64,000 nucleotides of DNA. Source: Pseudomonas thivervalensis. Its GTDB lineage: Bacteria > Pseudomonadota > Gammaproteobacteria > Pseudomonadales > Pseudomonadaceae. The stretch's first letter is position 1. Every line of letters starts with the position of its first letter. Below, in pieces: positions 34,984 to 44,511 of the stretch. Location: the NCBI RefSeq assembly GCF_001269655.1, contig NZ_LHVE01000007.1, positions 186,001 through 250,000 on the forward strand. The letters run 5' to 3'. The notes beneath the pieces were generated by a model that worked only from the letters and a program-made list of their open reading frames with translations, was not told where the DNA came from and did not search any database. A program made the translations under genes and the position numbers.

Positions 34984-36117
34984 ATGGTAGTTAAAGTCCT
35001 GGTGGTGGACGATTCGGGGTTTTTCCGACGCCGCGTCTCGGAAATTCTTTCGGCGGACACGAGTATTCAGGTTGTCGGTACCGCGACTAACGGCAAAGAG
35101 GCGATCGATCAGGCCCTGGCCCTCAAGCCGGACGTGATTACCATGGACTATGAGATGCCGATGATGGACGGCATCACGGCGGTGCGGCATATCATGCAGC
35201 GCTGTCCGACCCCGGTCTTGATGTTCTCCTCCCTGACCCATGAAGGCGCCCGGGTGACCCTCGATGCGCTGGACGCCGGGGCCGTGGACTTCCTGCCGAA
35301 GAATTTCGAAGACATTTCGCGCAACCCCGACAAGGTCCGGCAGTTGCTGTGCGAAAAGGTCCACAGCATTTCCCGCAGCAATCGCCGTGTCAGTGCCTAC
35401 AGCGCGCCGGCACCCGCCCCGGTCGCGGCGCCAAGCCCGGCGCCTGCGCCTGCGCCTTCGAGCAGCTTCAGTCCGGCACCGGTGCGTAGCGCCCCGGCAC
35501 CTGCGCCGACGCGCTCGGCGCCTGCCAGTGCATCGTCGCCGGCACCCAAGCGCAAAGCCTACAAGCTGGTTGCCATCGGCACCTCCACGGGTGGCCCGGT
35601 GGCGCTGCAACGGGTCCTGACTCAATTGCCGGCCAACTTCCCGGCCCCTATCGTGCTGATCCAGCACATGCCCGCGGCGTTCACCAAGGCGTTTGCCGAG
35701 CGCTTGGACAAGCTGTGCAACATCAGCGTCAAGGAAGCCGAGGATGGCGACATCTTGCGTCCAGGCCTGGCGTTGCTGGCGCCGGGTGGCAAGCAGATGA
35801 TGATCGACGGCCGTGGCGCGGTGAAAATCCTGCCAGGCGATGAGCGTCTGAACTACAAGCCTTGCGTGGACATTACCTTCGGTTCCGCCGCCAAGTCCTA
35901 CGGTGACAAAGTTCTGGCGGTGGTGCTCACCGGCATGGGTGCCGACGGGCGCGAAGGCGCACGGCTGCTCAAGCAGGGCGGCAGTGCGATCTGGGCCCAG
36001 GACGAAGCCAGCTGCGTGATCTACGGCATGCCGATGGCCATCGTCAAAGCCGATCTTGCCGACGCGGTGTACGGGTTGGACGACATCGGTAGACACCTGG
36101 TCGAGGCCTGCCTGTAA
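34984..36117 (+). CDS. cheB: Chemotaxis methylesterase CheB
   Basis: CheB (377 residues) removes methyl groups from chemoreceptors when phosphorylated. The receiver domain (1-125) has Asp55 in [12 protein letters not shown] Pro/Ala-rich linker (about 140-190) follows. The catalytic domain has Ser in [12 protein letters not shown], His in IQHMPAAFT and Asp in [10 protein letters not shown] chose ATG 34984 ([12 protein letters not shown]), which follows GGAG. It overlaps motC by one base. Confidence 0.96.
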   Translation: MVVKVLVVDDSGFFRRRVSEILSADTSIQVVGTATNGKEAIDQALALKPDVITMDYEMPMMDGITAVRHIMQRCPTPVLMFSSLTHEGARVTLDALDAGAVDFLPKNFEDISRNPDKVRQLLCEKVHSISRSNRRVSAYSAPAPAPVAAPSPAPAPAPSSSFSPAPVRSAPAPAPTRSAPASASSPAPKRKAYKLVAIGTSTGGPVALQRVLTQLPANFPAPIVLIQHMPAAFTKAFAERLDKLCNISVKEAEDGDILRPGLALLAPGGKQMMIDGRGAVKILPGDERLNYKPCVDITFGSAAKSYGDKVLAVVLTGMGADGREGARLLKQGGSAIWAQDEASCVIYGMPMAIVKADLADAVYGLDDIGRHLVEACL

Positions 36118-36857
36118 TGGATGTGCTCAGCCTGATTGGCATCATCATGGCGTTCGTCGCCATCATTGGCGGCAATTATCTGGAAGGCGGTCACCTGGGC
36201 GCGCTGGCCAACGGCCCGGCGGCATTGATCGTGCTCGGTGGCACCATTGGCGCGGCGCTGTTGCAGTCGCCCATGAGCGCGTTCAAGCGCGCCATGCAGG
36301 TGCTGATCTGGATTCTGTTTCCGCCCCGTGTCGACCTGGCCGGTGGCATCGACCGCGTGGTGAACTGGAGCCTGACCGCTCGCAAGGAAGGCTTGCTGGG
36401 CCTGGAAGGGGTGGCCGATGCCGAACCCGACAGCTACTCGCGCAAAGGCCTGCAATTGCTGGTGGACGGCGCTGAGCCGGAAGCCATCCGCAGCATCCTG
36501 GAAGTGGATTTCTACACCCAGGAAAGCCGCGACATCGAAGCGGCCAAGGTCTTCGAAAGCATGGGCGGCTACGCGCCAACCATCGGCATCATCGGTGCGG
36601 TGATGGGCCTGATCCATGTGATGGGCAACCTGGCCGATCCGTCGCAACTGGGCAGCGGCATCGCCGTGGCCTTCGTCGCGACGATCTATGGCGTGGCGAG
36701 TGCCAACCTGGTGCTGCTGCCGATCGCCGCCAAGCTCAAGTCCATCGCGTTGCGCCAGTCGCGCTATCGCGAAATGCTGCTGGAAGGAATTCTGTCGATC
36801 GCCGAAGGTGAAAATCCGCGTTCCATTGAGTTGAAGCTCCAGGGCTTCATGGACTGA
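36117..36857 (+). CDS. motC: Flagellar stator protein MotC (MotA family)
   Basis: This is the proton-channel stator subunit, 246 residues, with four transmembrane segments and a cytoplasmic loop. The C-terminal half carries GGYAPTIGIIGAVMGLIHVM, where the conserved channel-lining prolines and threonines lie. Pseudomonads have two stator sets, MotAB and MotCD. This one is MotC by its place in the che operon. The partner motD is 15 bases downstream. Confidence 0.96.
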   Translation: MDVLSLIGIIMAFVAIIGGNYLEGGHLGALANGPAALIVLGGTIGAALLQSPMSAFKRAMQVLIWILFPPRVDLAGGIDRVVNWSLTARKEGLLGLEGVADAEPDSYSRKGLQLLVDGAEPEAIRSILEVDFYTQESRDIEAAKVFESMGGYAPTIGIIGAVMGLIHVMGNLADPSQLGSGIAVAFVATIYGVASANLVLLPIAAKLKSIALRQSRYREMLLEGILSIAEGENPRSIELKLQGFMD

Positions 36858-36872
36858 TGGGGGATATGGAGC

Positions 36873-37757
36873 ATGGCACGTCGCAGGCATCGTGAAGAAC
36901 ACGTCAACCATGAACGCTGGCTGGTTTCCTACGCCGACTTCATCACGCTGCTGTTCGCTTTTTTCGTGGTCATGTATTCGATTTCGTCGGTCAACGAAGG
37001 CAAGTACAAAGTCATTTCCGAGGCGTTGATCGGGGTCTTCACTGATTCCGACCGGGCCCTCAAGCCCATTCCTATCGGTGAGGAGCGGCCCAAGACCACT
37101 ACGCCGGCCAAACCTTTGGTCAAGGACAGCGAGCAGGTCGACGCCGGTATCGCCGGCAGTAGCGATCCGTTGAAAAGCATCGCCGACGACATCAGCGCGG
37201 CGTTTGGCGACCTGATCAGCTCCAACCAGATGACCGTGCGCGGCAACGAGTTGTGGGTCGAGATCGAACTCAATTCCAGCCTGTTGTTCGGCAGCGGCGA
37301 CGCGATGCCCAGCGACATGGCGTTCAACATCATCGATAAGGTCGCGGCGATCCTCAAACCGTTCGACAACCCGATCCACGTCGAAGGCTTCACCGACGAC
37401 CAGCCGATCCGTACCGCGCAGTACCCGACCAACTGGGAATTGTCCTCGGCCCGTTCGGCAAGCATCGTGCGCATGCTGGCGATGCAGGGTCTGAATCCCG
37501 GGCGCCTGGCTTCGGTGGGGTATGGCGAGTTCCAGCCGGTGGCCAACAACGCCACCGCCGAGGGGCGTGCACGCAACCGCCGCGTGATACTGGTGGTGTC
37601 GCGTAACCTCGATGTGCGTCGCAGCCTGACCGGTACCGGTACGGCCAATGCAACACCGGATGCGGCATTGAAGCGGGCTGGCACACAAACTGCACCGGCA
37701 CCGGTCAAGTCGCCGGGAAGACAGAGTGCCGTCAATTCTCCGTCACCCGCTTTATAA
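36873..37757 (+). CDS. motD: Flagellar stator protein MotD (MotB family)
   Basis: MotD (294 residues) has a single N-terminal transmembrane helix with the proton-binding Asp in SYADFITLLFAFFVVMYSIS, a plug/linker region, and a C-terminal OmpA-like peptidoglycan-binding domain (about 160-265, with VEGFTDDQPI and NRRVILVVSR). With MotC it powers swarming and rotation under load in P. aeruginosa, and it is linked there to c-di-GMP control. Confidence 0.96.
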   Translation: MARRRHREEHVNHERWLVSYADFITLLFAFFVVMYSISSVNEGKYKVISEALIGVFTDSDRALKPIPIGEERPKTTTPAKPLVKDSEQVDAGIAGSSDPLKSIADDISAAFGDLISSNQMTVRGNELWVEIELNSSLLFGSGDAMPSDMAFNIIDKVAAILKPFDNPIHVEGFTDDQPIRTAQYPTNWELSSARSASIVRMLAMQGLNPGRLASVGYGEFQPVANNATAEGRARNRRVILVVSRNLDVRRSLTGTGTANATPDAALKRAGTQTAPAPVKSPGRQSAVNSPSPAL

Positions 37758-37806
37758 CCGAGCTATTTCTCGGTCGAGCCTGTTTCGACCGGGAGGAACG
37801 ATCCGA

Positions 37807-38598
37807 ATGAGAGTCTGGGCAGTCGCCAATCAAAAAGGTGGTGTGGGCAAGACCACATCTTCCATCGCTTTAGCCGGGTTGCTGGCCGAGGCGGGCAAGC
37901 GCGTGGTCATCGTCGACCTGGACCCCCATGGCTCGATGACCAGCTATTTCGGCTACGATCCCGACAGCCTGGAGCACAGCAACTACGACCTGTTCCTGCA
38001 CAAGGGCGTTGTGCCCGAGGGCCTGCCGGGACAATTGCTGTTATCCACCAGCGACGAGCGGATTTCCCTGTTGCCGTCCAGCACTGCCCTGGCCACCCTG
38101 GAGCGACAGTCGCCCGGGCAGAGCGGCCTGGGCCTGGTGATCGCCAAGAGTCTGGCGCAGCTGTGGCAGGATTTCGATTACGCGATCATCGACAGCCCGC
38201 CACTGCTGGGTTTGTTGATGGTCAATGCCTTGGCAGCCAGCCAGCAGTTGGTGATCCCGGTGCAGACCGAGCATCTGGCGGTCAAGGGCCTGGAACGCAT
38301 GGTCAATACACTGGCAATGGTCAACCGCTCGCGCAAGCAGACGCTGGCCTTCAACATCGTGCCGACCCTGTTCGACCGTCGCACCCAGGCGTCCCTGGGG
38401 ACCCTGCGCGTGTTGCGGGACATGTACCCGGAGGACATCTGGCAAGGTTATATCCCCGTCGATACTCGCTTGCGGGATGCCAGCCGTGCCGGTGTGACCC
38501 CTTCGCAATTCGATGGCAAGAGCCGTGGCGTGCTGGCCTACCGCGCGCTGCTCAAGCATCTGCTGGCCCAACAGCTTGTTCCGCAGCAGGTGGCTTAA
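37807..38598 (+). CDS. ParA-family ATPase (chemoreceptor array positioning, ParC-like)
   Basis: This 263-residue ParA/Soj ATPase has Walker A NQKGGVGKTTSSIAL near the start and IVDLDPHGSMTSYFG. In Vibrio and Pseudomonas the ParA-like gene in the che operon (ParC) places chemosensory arrays at the pole together with the CheW-like ParP. The neighbouring gene fits ParP. ATG 37807 has a GGGAGGAAC ribosome site. The role is inferred from family and context. Confidence 0.92.
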   Translation: MRVWAVANQKGGVGKTTSSIALAGLLAEAGKRVVIVDLDPHGSMTSYFGYDPDSLEHSNYDLFLHKGVVPEGLPGQLLLSTSDERISLLPSSTALATLERQSPGQSGLGLVIAKSLAQLWQDFDYAIIDSPPLLGLLMVNALAASQQLVIPVQTEHLAVKGLERMVNTLAMVNRSRKQTLAFNIVPTLFDRRTQASLGTLRVLRDMYPEDIWQGYIPVDTRLRDASRAGVTPSQFDGKSRGVLAYRALLKHLLAQQLVPQQVA

Positions 38599-38694
38599 GG
38601 TGACGAGGCTTTCCAGTGGCATCGCGTTCGCTTGCGAGCGCTCAAGTCCTACCGCATTCATGCCGATAACCTCTTCAAGTGGCGCACTGTTCCC

Positions 38695-39570
38695 ATGAGC
38701 CGCCCGATAAAGACAACCTCGCGTCCGCAAATGGCCCTGCAGTCCTACCTGGATGGGCTGTTGCAGGAAGCGACCGAAGAATTGCCACCACCGCCAAGCG
38801 TGATCGAGGCGTTGCCCGAACACGTCGAAGCCGAGGGTGTGCTGGATGAGTTTCAAGCGGCCGTGCTCGAAGAGCAGGCCCGTGACGCGCAGAAATCGGT
38901 GATCGCTGCGGCGGTCGAAGCACCGTTCATCAAGCCGCAACTGGCGGTCATGGACGCACCTGCGCCGATCCTGGCACCGGTCTCGACCGTTGCCCCGTTG
39001 CTGCAGGGCCTGGTGACGCCGGTGGTGGAAGTCCACTTGCCGCCGAGCAGCCCACCGCCACCGGTGCCGGGCGATGATCGTCCGGCCTGGGCGGCCGAGC
39101 CGTTCGAGTGTCTGTTGTTCGATGTGGCCGGGTTGACCCTGGCGGTGCCGCTGGTCTGCCTGGGATCGATCTACTCCCTGGCCGGGCAGGAACTGACGCC
39201 GTTGTTCGGGCAGCCGGAATGGTTCCTCGGGATCCTGCCGAGCCAGGCAGGCAACCTGAAGGTGCTGGACACGGCGCGCTGGGTGATGCCGGACCGTTAT
39301 CGCGATGACTTTCGCCAGGGCTTGCAATACGTGATTTCGGTGCAAGGTTATGAGTGGGGATTGGCGGTGCACCAGGTCAGCCGTTCGCTGCGCCTGGACC
39401 CGAACGAGATCAAGTGGCGCAGCCATCGAGGGCAACGGCCATGGCTGGCCGGTACGGTGATCGAGCACATGTGCGCCTTGCTGGACGTTTCCGAACTGGC
39501 GGAGCTGATCGCCAGCGGCGGGGCAAAACACCTGGACGGCAGCAAGAAGCCGGTCCGGAAACCGAAATAA
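38695..39570 (+). CDS. CheW-domain protein, ParP-like
   Basis: This 291-residue protein has a Pro/Ala-rich N-terminal half and a C-terminal CheW domain (about 135-270, with FECLLFDVAGLTLAVPLVCL and GTVIEHMCALLDVSELAEL). ParP uses such a domain to join the array and its N-terminal part to bind ParC. It lies between the ParA gene and cheW. I chose ATG 38695 (MSRPIKTTSRPQ). There is no good ribosome site, and TTG 38632 is an alternative. Confidence 0.87.
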   Translation: MSRPIKTTSRPQMALQSYLDGLLQEATEELPPPPSVIEALPEHVEAEGVLDEFQAAVLEEQARDAQKSVIAAAVEAPFIKPQLAVMDAPAPILAPVSTVAPLLQGLVTPVVEVHLPPSSPPPPVPGDDRPAWAAEPFECLLFDVAGLTLAVPLVCLGSIYSLAGQELTPLFGQPEWFLGILPSQAGNLKVLDTARWVMPDRYRDDFRQGLQYVISVQGYEWGLAVHQVSRSLRLDPNEIKWRSHRGQRPWLAGTVIEHMCALLDVSELAELIASGGAKHLDGSKKPVRKPK

Positions 39571-39640
39571 GACAACCGGCGGCGCACAGTCGCCGGACAG
39601 AATACACGCCGCCACAGGCGGTTTTTCGAGGGGTCAGGGT

Positions 39641-40126
39641 ATGAATGATAAGGCGTCGTCTCAAAAGGGTTCTGAAGATCCGATTCTGCAATGGGTGACC
39701 TTCAAGCTCGATAACGAAACCTACGGCATCAACGTGATGCGCGTTCAGGAAGTGCTGCGCTATACCGAGATCGCTCCGGTACCGGGTGCACCGAGCTATG
39801 TACTGGGCATCATCAACCTGCGCGGCAACGTGGTCACCGTGATCGATACCCGTCAGCGCTTCGGCCTGATGAACGCCGAGATCAGCGACAACACCCGGAT
39901 CGTCATCATCGAAGCCGACAAGCAAGTGGTTGGCATCATGGTCGACAGCGTCGCCGAAGTGGTTTACCTGCGCCAATCGGAAATCGAGACCGCACCGAAC
40001 GTGGGTAACGAAGAATCCGCCAAGTTCATTCAGGGCGTGTGCAACAAGAATAACGAGTTGCTGATCCTGGTTGAACTGGACAAGATGATGAGCGAAGAAG
40101 AGTGGTCGGAACTGGAGAGTATCTGA
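39641..40126 (+). CDS. cheW: Chemotaxis coupling protein CheW
   Basis: CheW (161 residues) links receptors to CheA. The single CheW domain reads ILQWVTFKLDNETYGINVMR at the start, with VLRYTEIAPVPGAPSYVLGI and NLRGNVVTVIDTRQRFGL in the core. GAGGGG precedes the ATG at 39641. The next gene starts one base after its stop. Confidence 0.98.
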   Translation: MNDKASSQKGSEDPILQWVTFKLDNETYGINVMRVQEVLRYTEIAPVPGAPSYVLGIINLRGNVVTVIDTRQRFGLMNAEISDNTRIVIIEADKQVVGIMVDSVAEVVYLRQSEIETAPNVGNEESAKFIQGVCNKNNELLILVELDKMMSEEEWSELESI

Positions 40127-40127
40127 T

Positions 40128-40523
40128 TTGATTCTTGAGGTAGCAGTCATTGTCCTGTTCCTTTTCTGGGCAGGCACGTTGGCGATGTTCCTGGCATACA
40201 TACGTGGCCAGCGGCAGATCGCCGCTCAGCAGGCCCAGGGCGATGCGCTGCGCGACCAGCGCATCAAGGACCTGGCCAAGCGTGTCGACGATTACCAGAA
40301 CGGCACCGTGCGCATGGGCGAAGCGCTCCATGAGCTGCGTGCCGTGGTCGCGCCGTTGCCGGACAAACTCGCCCAGTTGGAACAGCGCGACCCCTCCAGC
40401 CTGTCCTTCGCCCAGGCCGCCCGCCTGGTGGGCATGGGCGCCAGCGTCGACGAACTGACCCAAGCCTGCGGCCTGACCCAGGCCGAGGCGGAGTTGATGA
40501 GCAAGCTGCACAAGGGCGGCTGA
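40128..40523 (+). CDS. DUF2802 protein, last gene of the che operon
   Basis: This 131-residue protein has one N-terminal transmembrane helix (VAVIVLFLFWAGTLAMFLAY), a coiled-coil stretch (about 30-85), and a C-terminal helix-turn-helix-like end (SFAQAARLVGMGASVDELTQ, then ACGLTQAEAELMSKLHKGG) typical of DUF2802. Its place right after cheW is conserved in pseudomonads. The function is unknown to me. The start is TTG 40128, one base after the cheW stop, so it is probably coupled. Confidence 0.8.
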   Translation: MILEVAVIVLFLFWAGTLAMFLAYIRGQRQIAAQQAQGDALRDQRIKDLAKRVDDYQNGTVRMGEALHELRAVVAPLPDKLAQLEQRDPSSLSFAQAARLVGMGASVDELTQACGLTQAEAELMSKLHKGG

Positions 40524-40543
40524 TCGCCTTCACCCCGATCCAA

Positions 40544-40635
40544 CTGTGGGAGCGAGCTTGCTCGCGATAGCGGTATATCAGTCAATATCAATGCCGACTG
40601 ACAGGGCCCCATCGCGAGCAAGCTCGCTCCCACAG
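40544..40635. repeat. REPIN, copy 4
   Basis: Inverted REP arms (CTGTGGGAGCGAGCTTGCTC and complement) lie 20 bases after the che operon. It is the first of three repeats filling the 497-base gap up to the - strand gene at 41021. Confidence 0.9.
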
Positions 40636-40683
40636 GTTTTTCTGGTGCTCACACACAGATCATTCCAACCCAAACGCAGTCCC

Positions 40684-40844
40684 TGTGGCGAGGGAGCTTG
40701 CTCCCGCTGGCCTGCGTGTAGGAGCTGCCGAAGGTTGCGATCTTTTGATCTTTCGCTTGGGACTCAAGTGTCTGGGGAAAGATCGCAGCCTCGTTGCACT
40801 CGACAGCTCCTACAGAGCCGAGCGGGAGCCAGCTCCCTCGCCAC
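40684..40844. repeat. Nested-hairpin repeat element, copy A (161 bases)
   Basis: There are three nested inverted repeats. The outer arm is TGTGGCGAGGGAGCTTGCTC, the middle arm TGTAGGAGCTG / CAGCTCCTACA, and the inner arm TGCGATCTTT / AAAGATCGCA. A nearly identical copy is at 50547-50708, and the middle and inner parts recur in opposite orientation at 53429-53526. Confidence 0.88.
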
Positions 40845-40871
40845 GATTGCCCGCGCTCTGGCGCAGAACCC

Positions 40872-40963
40872 ATGTGGGAGCGAGCCTGCTCGCGATAGCG
40901 GTGTGGCAGTCAATATCAATGTTGACTGACAGGACCCCATCGCGAGCAAGCTCCTCCTACAGG
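40872..40963. repeat. REPIN, copy 5 (one arm degenerate)
   Basis: The left REP arm is intact and the right arm ends CTCCTCCTACAGG instead of CTCGCTCCCACAGG. The rest of the gap to 41021 shows no other feature. Confidence 0.8.
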
Positions 40964-41020
40964 TTTTCTGGCGCTTACAGAGTGATCAGTCCAGTCCAAG
41001 CACAGCCTTTGTAGCTGTGA

Positions 41021-41350
41021 TCAATAATCGTCGCCGCGGTCGGTCACATCCTTTTCGACACTCGGCGCGTTCGGGTCATAGCCTTGGGGAAACTTGCCCT
41101 TGAGATTCCAGGCAAACGCGATGATTTCGGCAATCGTGCGGTACAGCTCTTCCGGGATGCTGTCCCCCAGTTCCATGCGTGCGAGCAGCTTCACCAGTTC
41201 GGCATTTTCATAGATCGGTACTTCGCTCTCCCGGGCAATGCGCAGGATTTCCTCGGCCAGGGCTTCGTCGCCTTTGGCGGTGAGGGTGGGGGCGTGGTGG
41301 CCGTCGTACTTGAGCGCGATGGCCTGGCGGGGTTCGGTGTGGGTTGTCAT
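41021..41350 (-). CDS. FlhB C-terminal-domain-like protein (EscU/YscU/HrcU switch family)
   Basis: This 109-residue protein matches only the cytoplasmic C-terminal part of FlhB (AIALKYDGHHAPTLTAKGDE, then ALAEEILRIARESEVPIYENAELVKLLAR). No transmembrane part and no NPTH autocleavage motif are present. It overlaps the upstream FliK-like gene by 4 bases, so the two are co-translated. In Bacillus the similar YlqH/FlhX can replace the cleaved FlhB C-terminal fragment. By inference it is an accessory export-switch factor. Its acidic tail (EKDVTDRGDDY) differs from full FlhB. Confidence 0.85.
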   Translation of the reverse strand: MTTHTEPRQAIALKYDGHHAPTLTAKGDEALAEEILRIARESEVPIYENAELVKLLARMELGDSIPEELYRTIAEIIAFAWNLKGKFPQGYDPNAPSVEKDVTDRGDDY

Positions 41351-42918
41351 GCGGTCTCGTCCACCCAGCGTTGTTCCAGGCGAGTCTTGGGGCCTTGGGG
41401 CGGGGTACCGAGGTGGCAGTCCAGGTCGCCGACGTTCAGGCCACAGGTCACAAGGCGTTCACGCAAGGCGGTCAGGTTGCTTTCGATCAGGCTCGCGGTA
41501 TACGGCCGTTCTGCCCACAACTGGCTGGACAGGCTGCCGCTGAGCAACTGGGCCTGAATCTGCAACGGGCCGAGCGGTTCCATGTCGAACGCCAGCTCGA
41601 CCCGCCAGAGCTGCTGTTTCGGTTCGCGTTCCTCCCGGCGCTCGTCGGGTTGCTGCCGGGGCGGGGTTTCCTCGCGCTGGAACTTGACCTGCAACGGCAC
41701 GATGTCCTGCAGGTTGCGCATCGGGATCTCCAACTGCCAAGTGCTCATCAGCCGACCGTCGTCAGTCAGGCCGGTCTGTTCCAGGCTCGACAACTGATGG
41801 CTTTGCAGGCGTGACACGGCAGCCGCGGCCAGGCGCAGCAGGTGTTCCAGATCGCCTTCTTCGTCTTGCTCCTTCAGCTGGCGCGAGGGCAGGGGAAAGC
41901 TGGTGGGCGGCGGTTTGGCGCTGACCTGACCGAGCATCCCCAAGGCGCTGCGCACGAAACTCGGCAGCGCCTGGGCCAGTGTGTTGGCGGCGATGATGGC
42001 GCCGAGGTTAGTGGCAGCGGGCAGGGCCGGTGTCAGTTGGGCAATCAGTTTCAGCAAGTCGCCTTTCGTGTCCGGCGCCAGGCTCGGTGGCTGTCCGGCG
42101 AGCAGTTTGCTTTCCAGGAACACACCGCTGGCGACCATGGCCTGGGCCAAGCCCTTGGGCGTGCTCAGTTGCTGGACATCCGGCAGGCCTGCCAGCAAGC
42201 GAGTTACCGCGGCGCGCAGCTCGGTACCGGTGTCGTCAGTGGCCGGCAGGTTTTGCAGGGCGGTGATCAAACTGTCCAGCGAGCCCTGGCGGCTTACCTG
42301 GGTGACCAGTTGCTGGCTCACCGCCAGTTGCTCCTGGCGGTTGCTCAGGGGCACGAATTTCAGCGTCTGGGGATCTTGTACCTGGGCGCTCAACAGCGTG
42401 CCGACGCGCAGCGGTTGCGGGCTGTCGATGTCCAGGGTTCTGCCGGCCTGGGCGGTGTTGAGCAGGCTCACCAGTGACCGATATACCAGCGGCTGCCCAG
42501 GCAGTGGGGGCAGCGCCTGGCTGGTCAGCACCTTGCCTTGCAGTAACGTGCCGACCGGCATCTGCGCCGTGTCGATGCGCGTCAAGGTAGCAACGCTGGA
42601 GGCGACGGCCTGCTGCACGGCAATAGCCAGGTTGCTGGCGGACGGCTGGGTCACGGCCAGGCTGGTGCCCTGGGGCAATGGCTGGGTGCTGGTGGCCTGC
42701 ACGGTGGCCTGTCGGCCGCTCTCCAGCGTGACCTTGAGCAGCAGCTGGAAGGTCTGGTCCGCCTGCTTGAGCGACAGCACCTCGGCCTTGGCGGTCTGGC
42801 CAGGGGCGATCAGCCCTTCGGCCGGTGCCAGCAGCTTGAGCAGCTCACCCGTCACCGCCGGCATACGCGTCGTTGCCGTGGCCTGGGGCAGCGGCAGGAT
42901 GTTCATGTCGCCTGTCAT
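41347..42918 (-). CDS. Second FliK-like hook-length control protein
   Basis: This 523-residue protein is Gln/Leu/Ala-rich. Its C-terminal domain (about 375-510) resembles the FliK hook-length domain (TWQLEIPMRNLQDIVPLQVK, QLWRVELAFDMEPLGPLQIQ). It is distinct in sequence from FliK at 18.9 kb. I chose ATG 42918 (MTGDMNILPLPQ) with AAGG upstream; ATG 42906 is also possible. The frame is open further upstream, but that part runs into the ccmA region. It is divergent from ccmA across 198 bases. Confidence 0.82.
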   Translation of the reverse strand: MTGDMNILPLPQATATTRMPAVTGELLKLLAPAEGLIAPGQTAKAEVLSLKQADQTFQLLLKVTLESGRQATVQATSTQPLPQGTSLAVTQPSASNLAIAVQQAVASSVATLTRIDTAQMPVGTLLQGKVLTSQALPPLPGQPLVYRSLVSLLNTAQAGRTLDIDSPQPLRVGTLLSAQVQDPQTLKFVPLSNRQEQLAVSQQLVTQVSRQGSLDSLITALQNLPATDDTGTELRAAVTRLLAGLPDVQQLSTPKGLAQAMVASGVFLESKLLAGQPPSLAPDTKGDLLKLIAQLTPALPAATNLGAIIAANTLAQALPSFVRSALGMLGQVSAKPPPTSFPLPSRQLKEQDEEGDLEHLLRLAAAAVSRLQSHQLSSLEQTGLTDDGRLMSTWQLEIPMRNLQDIVPLQVKFQREETPPRQQPDERREEREPKQQLWRVELAFDMEPLGPLQIQAQLLSGSLSSQLWAERPYTASLIESNLTALRERLVTCGLNVGDLDCHLGTPPQGPKTRLEQRWVDETA

Positions 42919-43116
42919 CTGCGGTCTTACCTTGGAGAAATAAGCGCTCTTGAGAGTCGGTTGGGGCATGTATAATGCCGCCCGTCTTTCCGGGAGCGGC
43001 GAAAATCTTGCAATTCGTTGACGCAGCTCTGTGGATCGGGCCGTCAATGCATCTATGCTGCACCTCTTTAACGGCCGCTGCACCGCCGACTTGAACCGTA
43101 TAAGGCCCGTGATCCC

Positions 43117-43752
43117 TTGACCAGTCCTCTCCTGCAAACCGTTGGCCTCGCCTGTGAGCGAGACTTGCGGCTGCTTTTCGAACATCTCGAATTGAGACTC
43201 TCGCCTGGCGACATGGTGCAGATCAGTGGCCCCAACGGCAGCGGCAAGACCAGCCTGTTGCGCCTGCTCGCCGGGTTGATGCAGCCCACCGCGGGCCACG
43301 TGTTGCTCAATGGCCAGCCCTTGCACAGCCAGCGCAGCGAGTTGGCCCGTAACCTGCTCTGGATCGGCCATGCCGCCGGCATCAAGGATTTGCTGACCCC
43401 CGAAGAAAACCTCAGTTGGCTCTGTGCCCTGCATACGCCGGCCGACCGCGAGGCGATCTGGCAGGCGTTGGCGGCGGTCGGGCTGCGCGGCTTCGAGGAT
43501 GTGCCGAGCCACACCCTGTCCGCCGGCCAGCAGCGCCGAGTGGCCCTGGCCCGGTTGTACCTGGACAGCCCGCCGCTGTGGATACTCGACGAGCCGTTCA
43601 CCGCCCTGGACAAGCAGGGCGTCGCGCAGCTCGAGGAACACCTCGCCCGGCATTGCGAAAACGGCGGCATGGTGCTGTTGACCACCCACCACACATTGGC
43701 GCGGATGCCGTCCGGTTATCGCAACATCGATCTGGGGAACTGGGCCGTATGA
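43117..43752 (+). CDS. ccmA: Cytochrome c biogenesis ATP-binding export protein CcmA
   Basis: CcmA (211 residues) is the ABC ATPase that releases haem-loaded CcmE from CcmCD. It has Walker [10 protein letters not shown], the signature [15 protein letters not shown] and Walker [13 protein letters not shown]. The start appears to be TTG 43117 ([10 protein letters not shown]); no ATG or GTG in frame is suitably placed. It overlaps ccmB by 4 bases. Confidence 0.96.
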   Translation: MTSPLLQTVGLACERDLRLLFEHLELRLSPGDMVQISGPNGSGKTSLLRLLAGLMQPTAGHVLLNGQPLHSQRSELARNLLWIGHAAGIKDLLTPEENLSWLCALHTPADREAIWQALAAVGLRGFEDVPSHTLSAGQQRRVALARLYLDSPPLWILDEPFTALDKQGVAQLEEHLARHCENGGMVLLTTHHTLARMPSGYRNIDLGNWAV

Positions 43753-44417
43753 GTGTGTTTGGCCTGTTGCTTGCGCGCGAGGCGCGCCTGTTGTTCCGGC
43801 GTCCGGCCGAATTGGCCAATCCGCTGGTGTTCTTCGCGATTGTCATCGCGCTGTTCCCGTTGGCGGTCGGTCCGGAGACTCAATTGTTGCAAACCTTGTC
43901 TCCGGGACTGGTCTGGGTGGCCGCGCTTTTATCGGTCCTGCTCTCGCTGGACGGGCTGTTTCGCAGTGATTTTGAAGACGGTTCACTGGAACAGTGGGTC
44001 CTTTCGTCGCACCCCCTGGCCCTTCTGGTTTTGGCCAAAGTACTGGCACACTGGGTTTTTTCCGGGCTGGCGCTGGTGTTGCTCTCGCCGTTGCTGGCGA
44101 TGATGCTGGGCTTGCCCGCCGCGTGCATGCCGGTGCTGCTGGTGTCGCTGCTGCTGGGCACGCCGGTGCTGAGCCTGCTCGGTGCGGTGGGCGCGGCGTT
44201 GACGGTGGGGTTGAAGCGCGGCGGCCTGTTGTTGGCGCTGTTGATCCTGCCGTTGTATATCCCCGTGCTGATCCTGGGCAGTGGTGCTTTGCAAGCGGCA
44301 TTGCAGGGCATGCCCGCGACCGGTTATCTGCTCTGGCTTGGTAGCCTGACCGCCCTGGCGATAACCCTGACACCCTTTGCAATAGCCGCTGGCCTGAAGA
44401 TCAGCGTCGGCGAATAA
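43749..44417 (+). CDS. ccmB: Haem exporter permease CcmB
   Basis: This is a 222-residue permease with six hydrophobic segments. The N-terminus [20 protein letters not shown] and the [14 protein letters not shown] segment are family-typical. It forms the CcmAB transporter with the overlapping ccmA. Confidence 0.97.
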   Translation: MSVFGLLLAREARLLFRRPAELANPLVFFAIVIALFPLAVGPETQLLQTLSPGLVWVAALLSVLLSLDGLFRSDFEDGSLEQWVLSSHPLALLVLAKVLAHWVFSGLALVLLSPLLAMMLGLPAACMPVLLVSLLLGTPVLSLLGAVGAALTVGLKRGGLLLALLILPLYIPVLILGSGALQAALQGMPATGYLLWLGSLTALAITLTPFAIAAGLKISVGE

Positions 44418-44511
44418 TAATGAGGCCTGGTCAAGCATTGACCACTTCTGCGGAAGTTAAGGCAGCCCCGGCAGCTCGTGATGACGAGCCGCAACCGTGA
44501 TGGAAACAGCA

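Noticed and set aside
33541..36096. 851-codon frame antisense to cheA-cheB
   Set aside because: Shadow of two certain genes; translation is low-complexity and histidine-rich.
40544..40963. Repeat cluster considered as a CRISPR array
   Set aside because: The units are inverted pairs of two REP families with irregular spacing, not direct repeats with equal spacers, and no cas gene is near.
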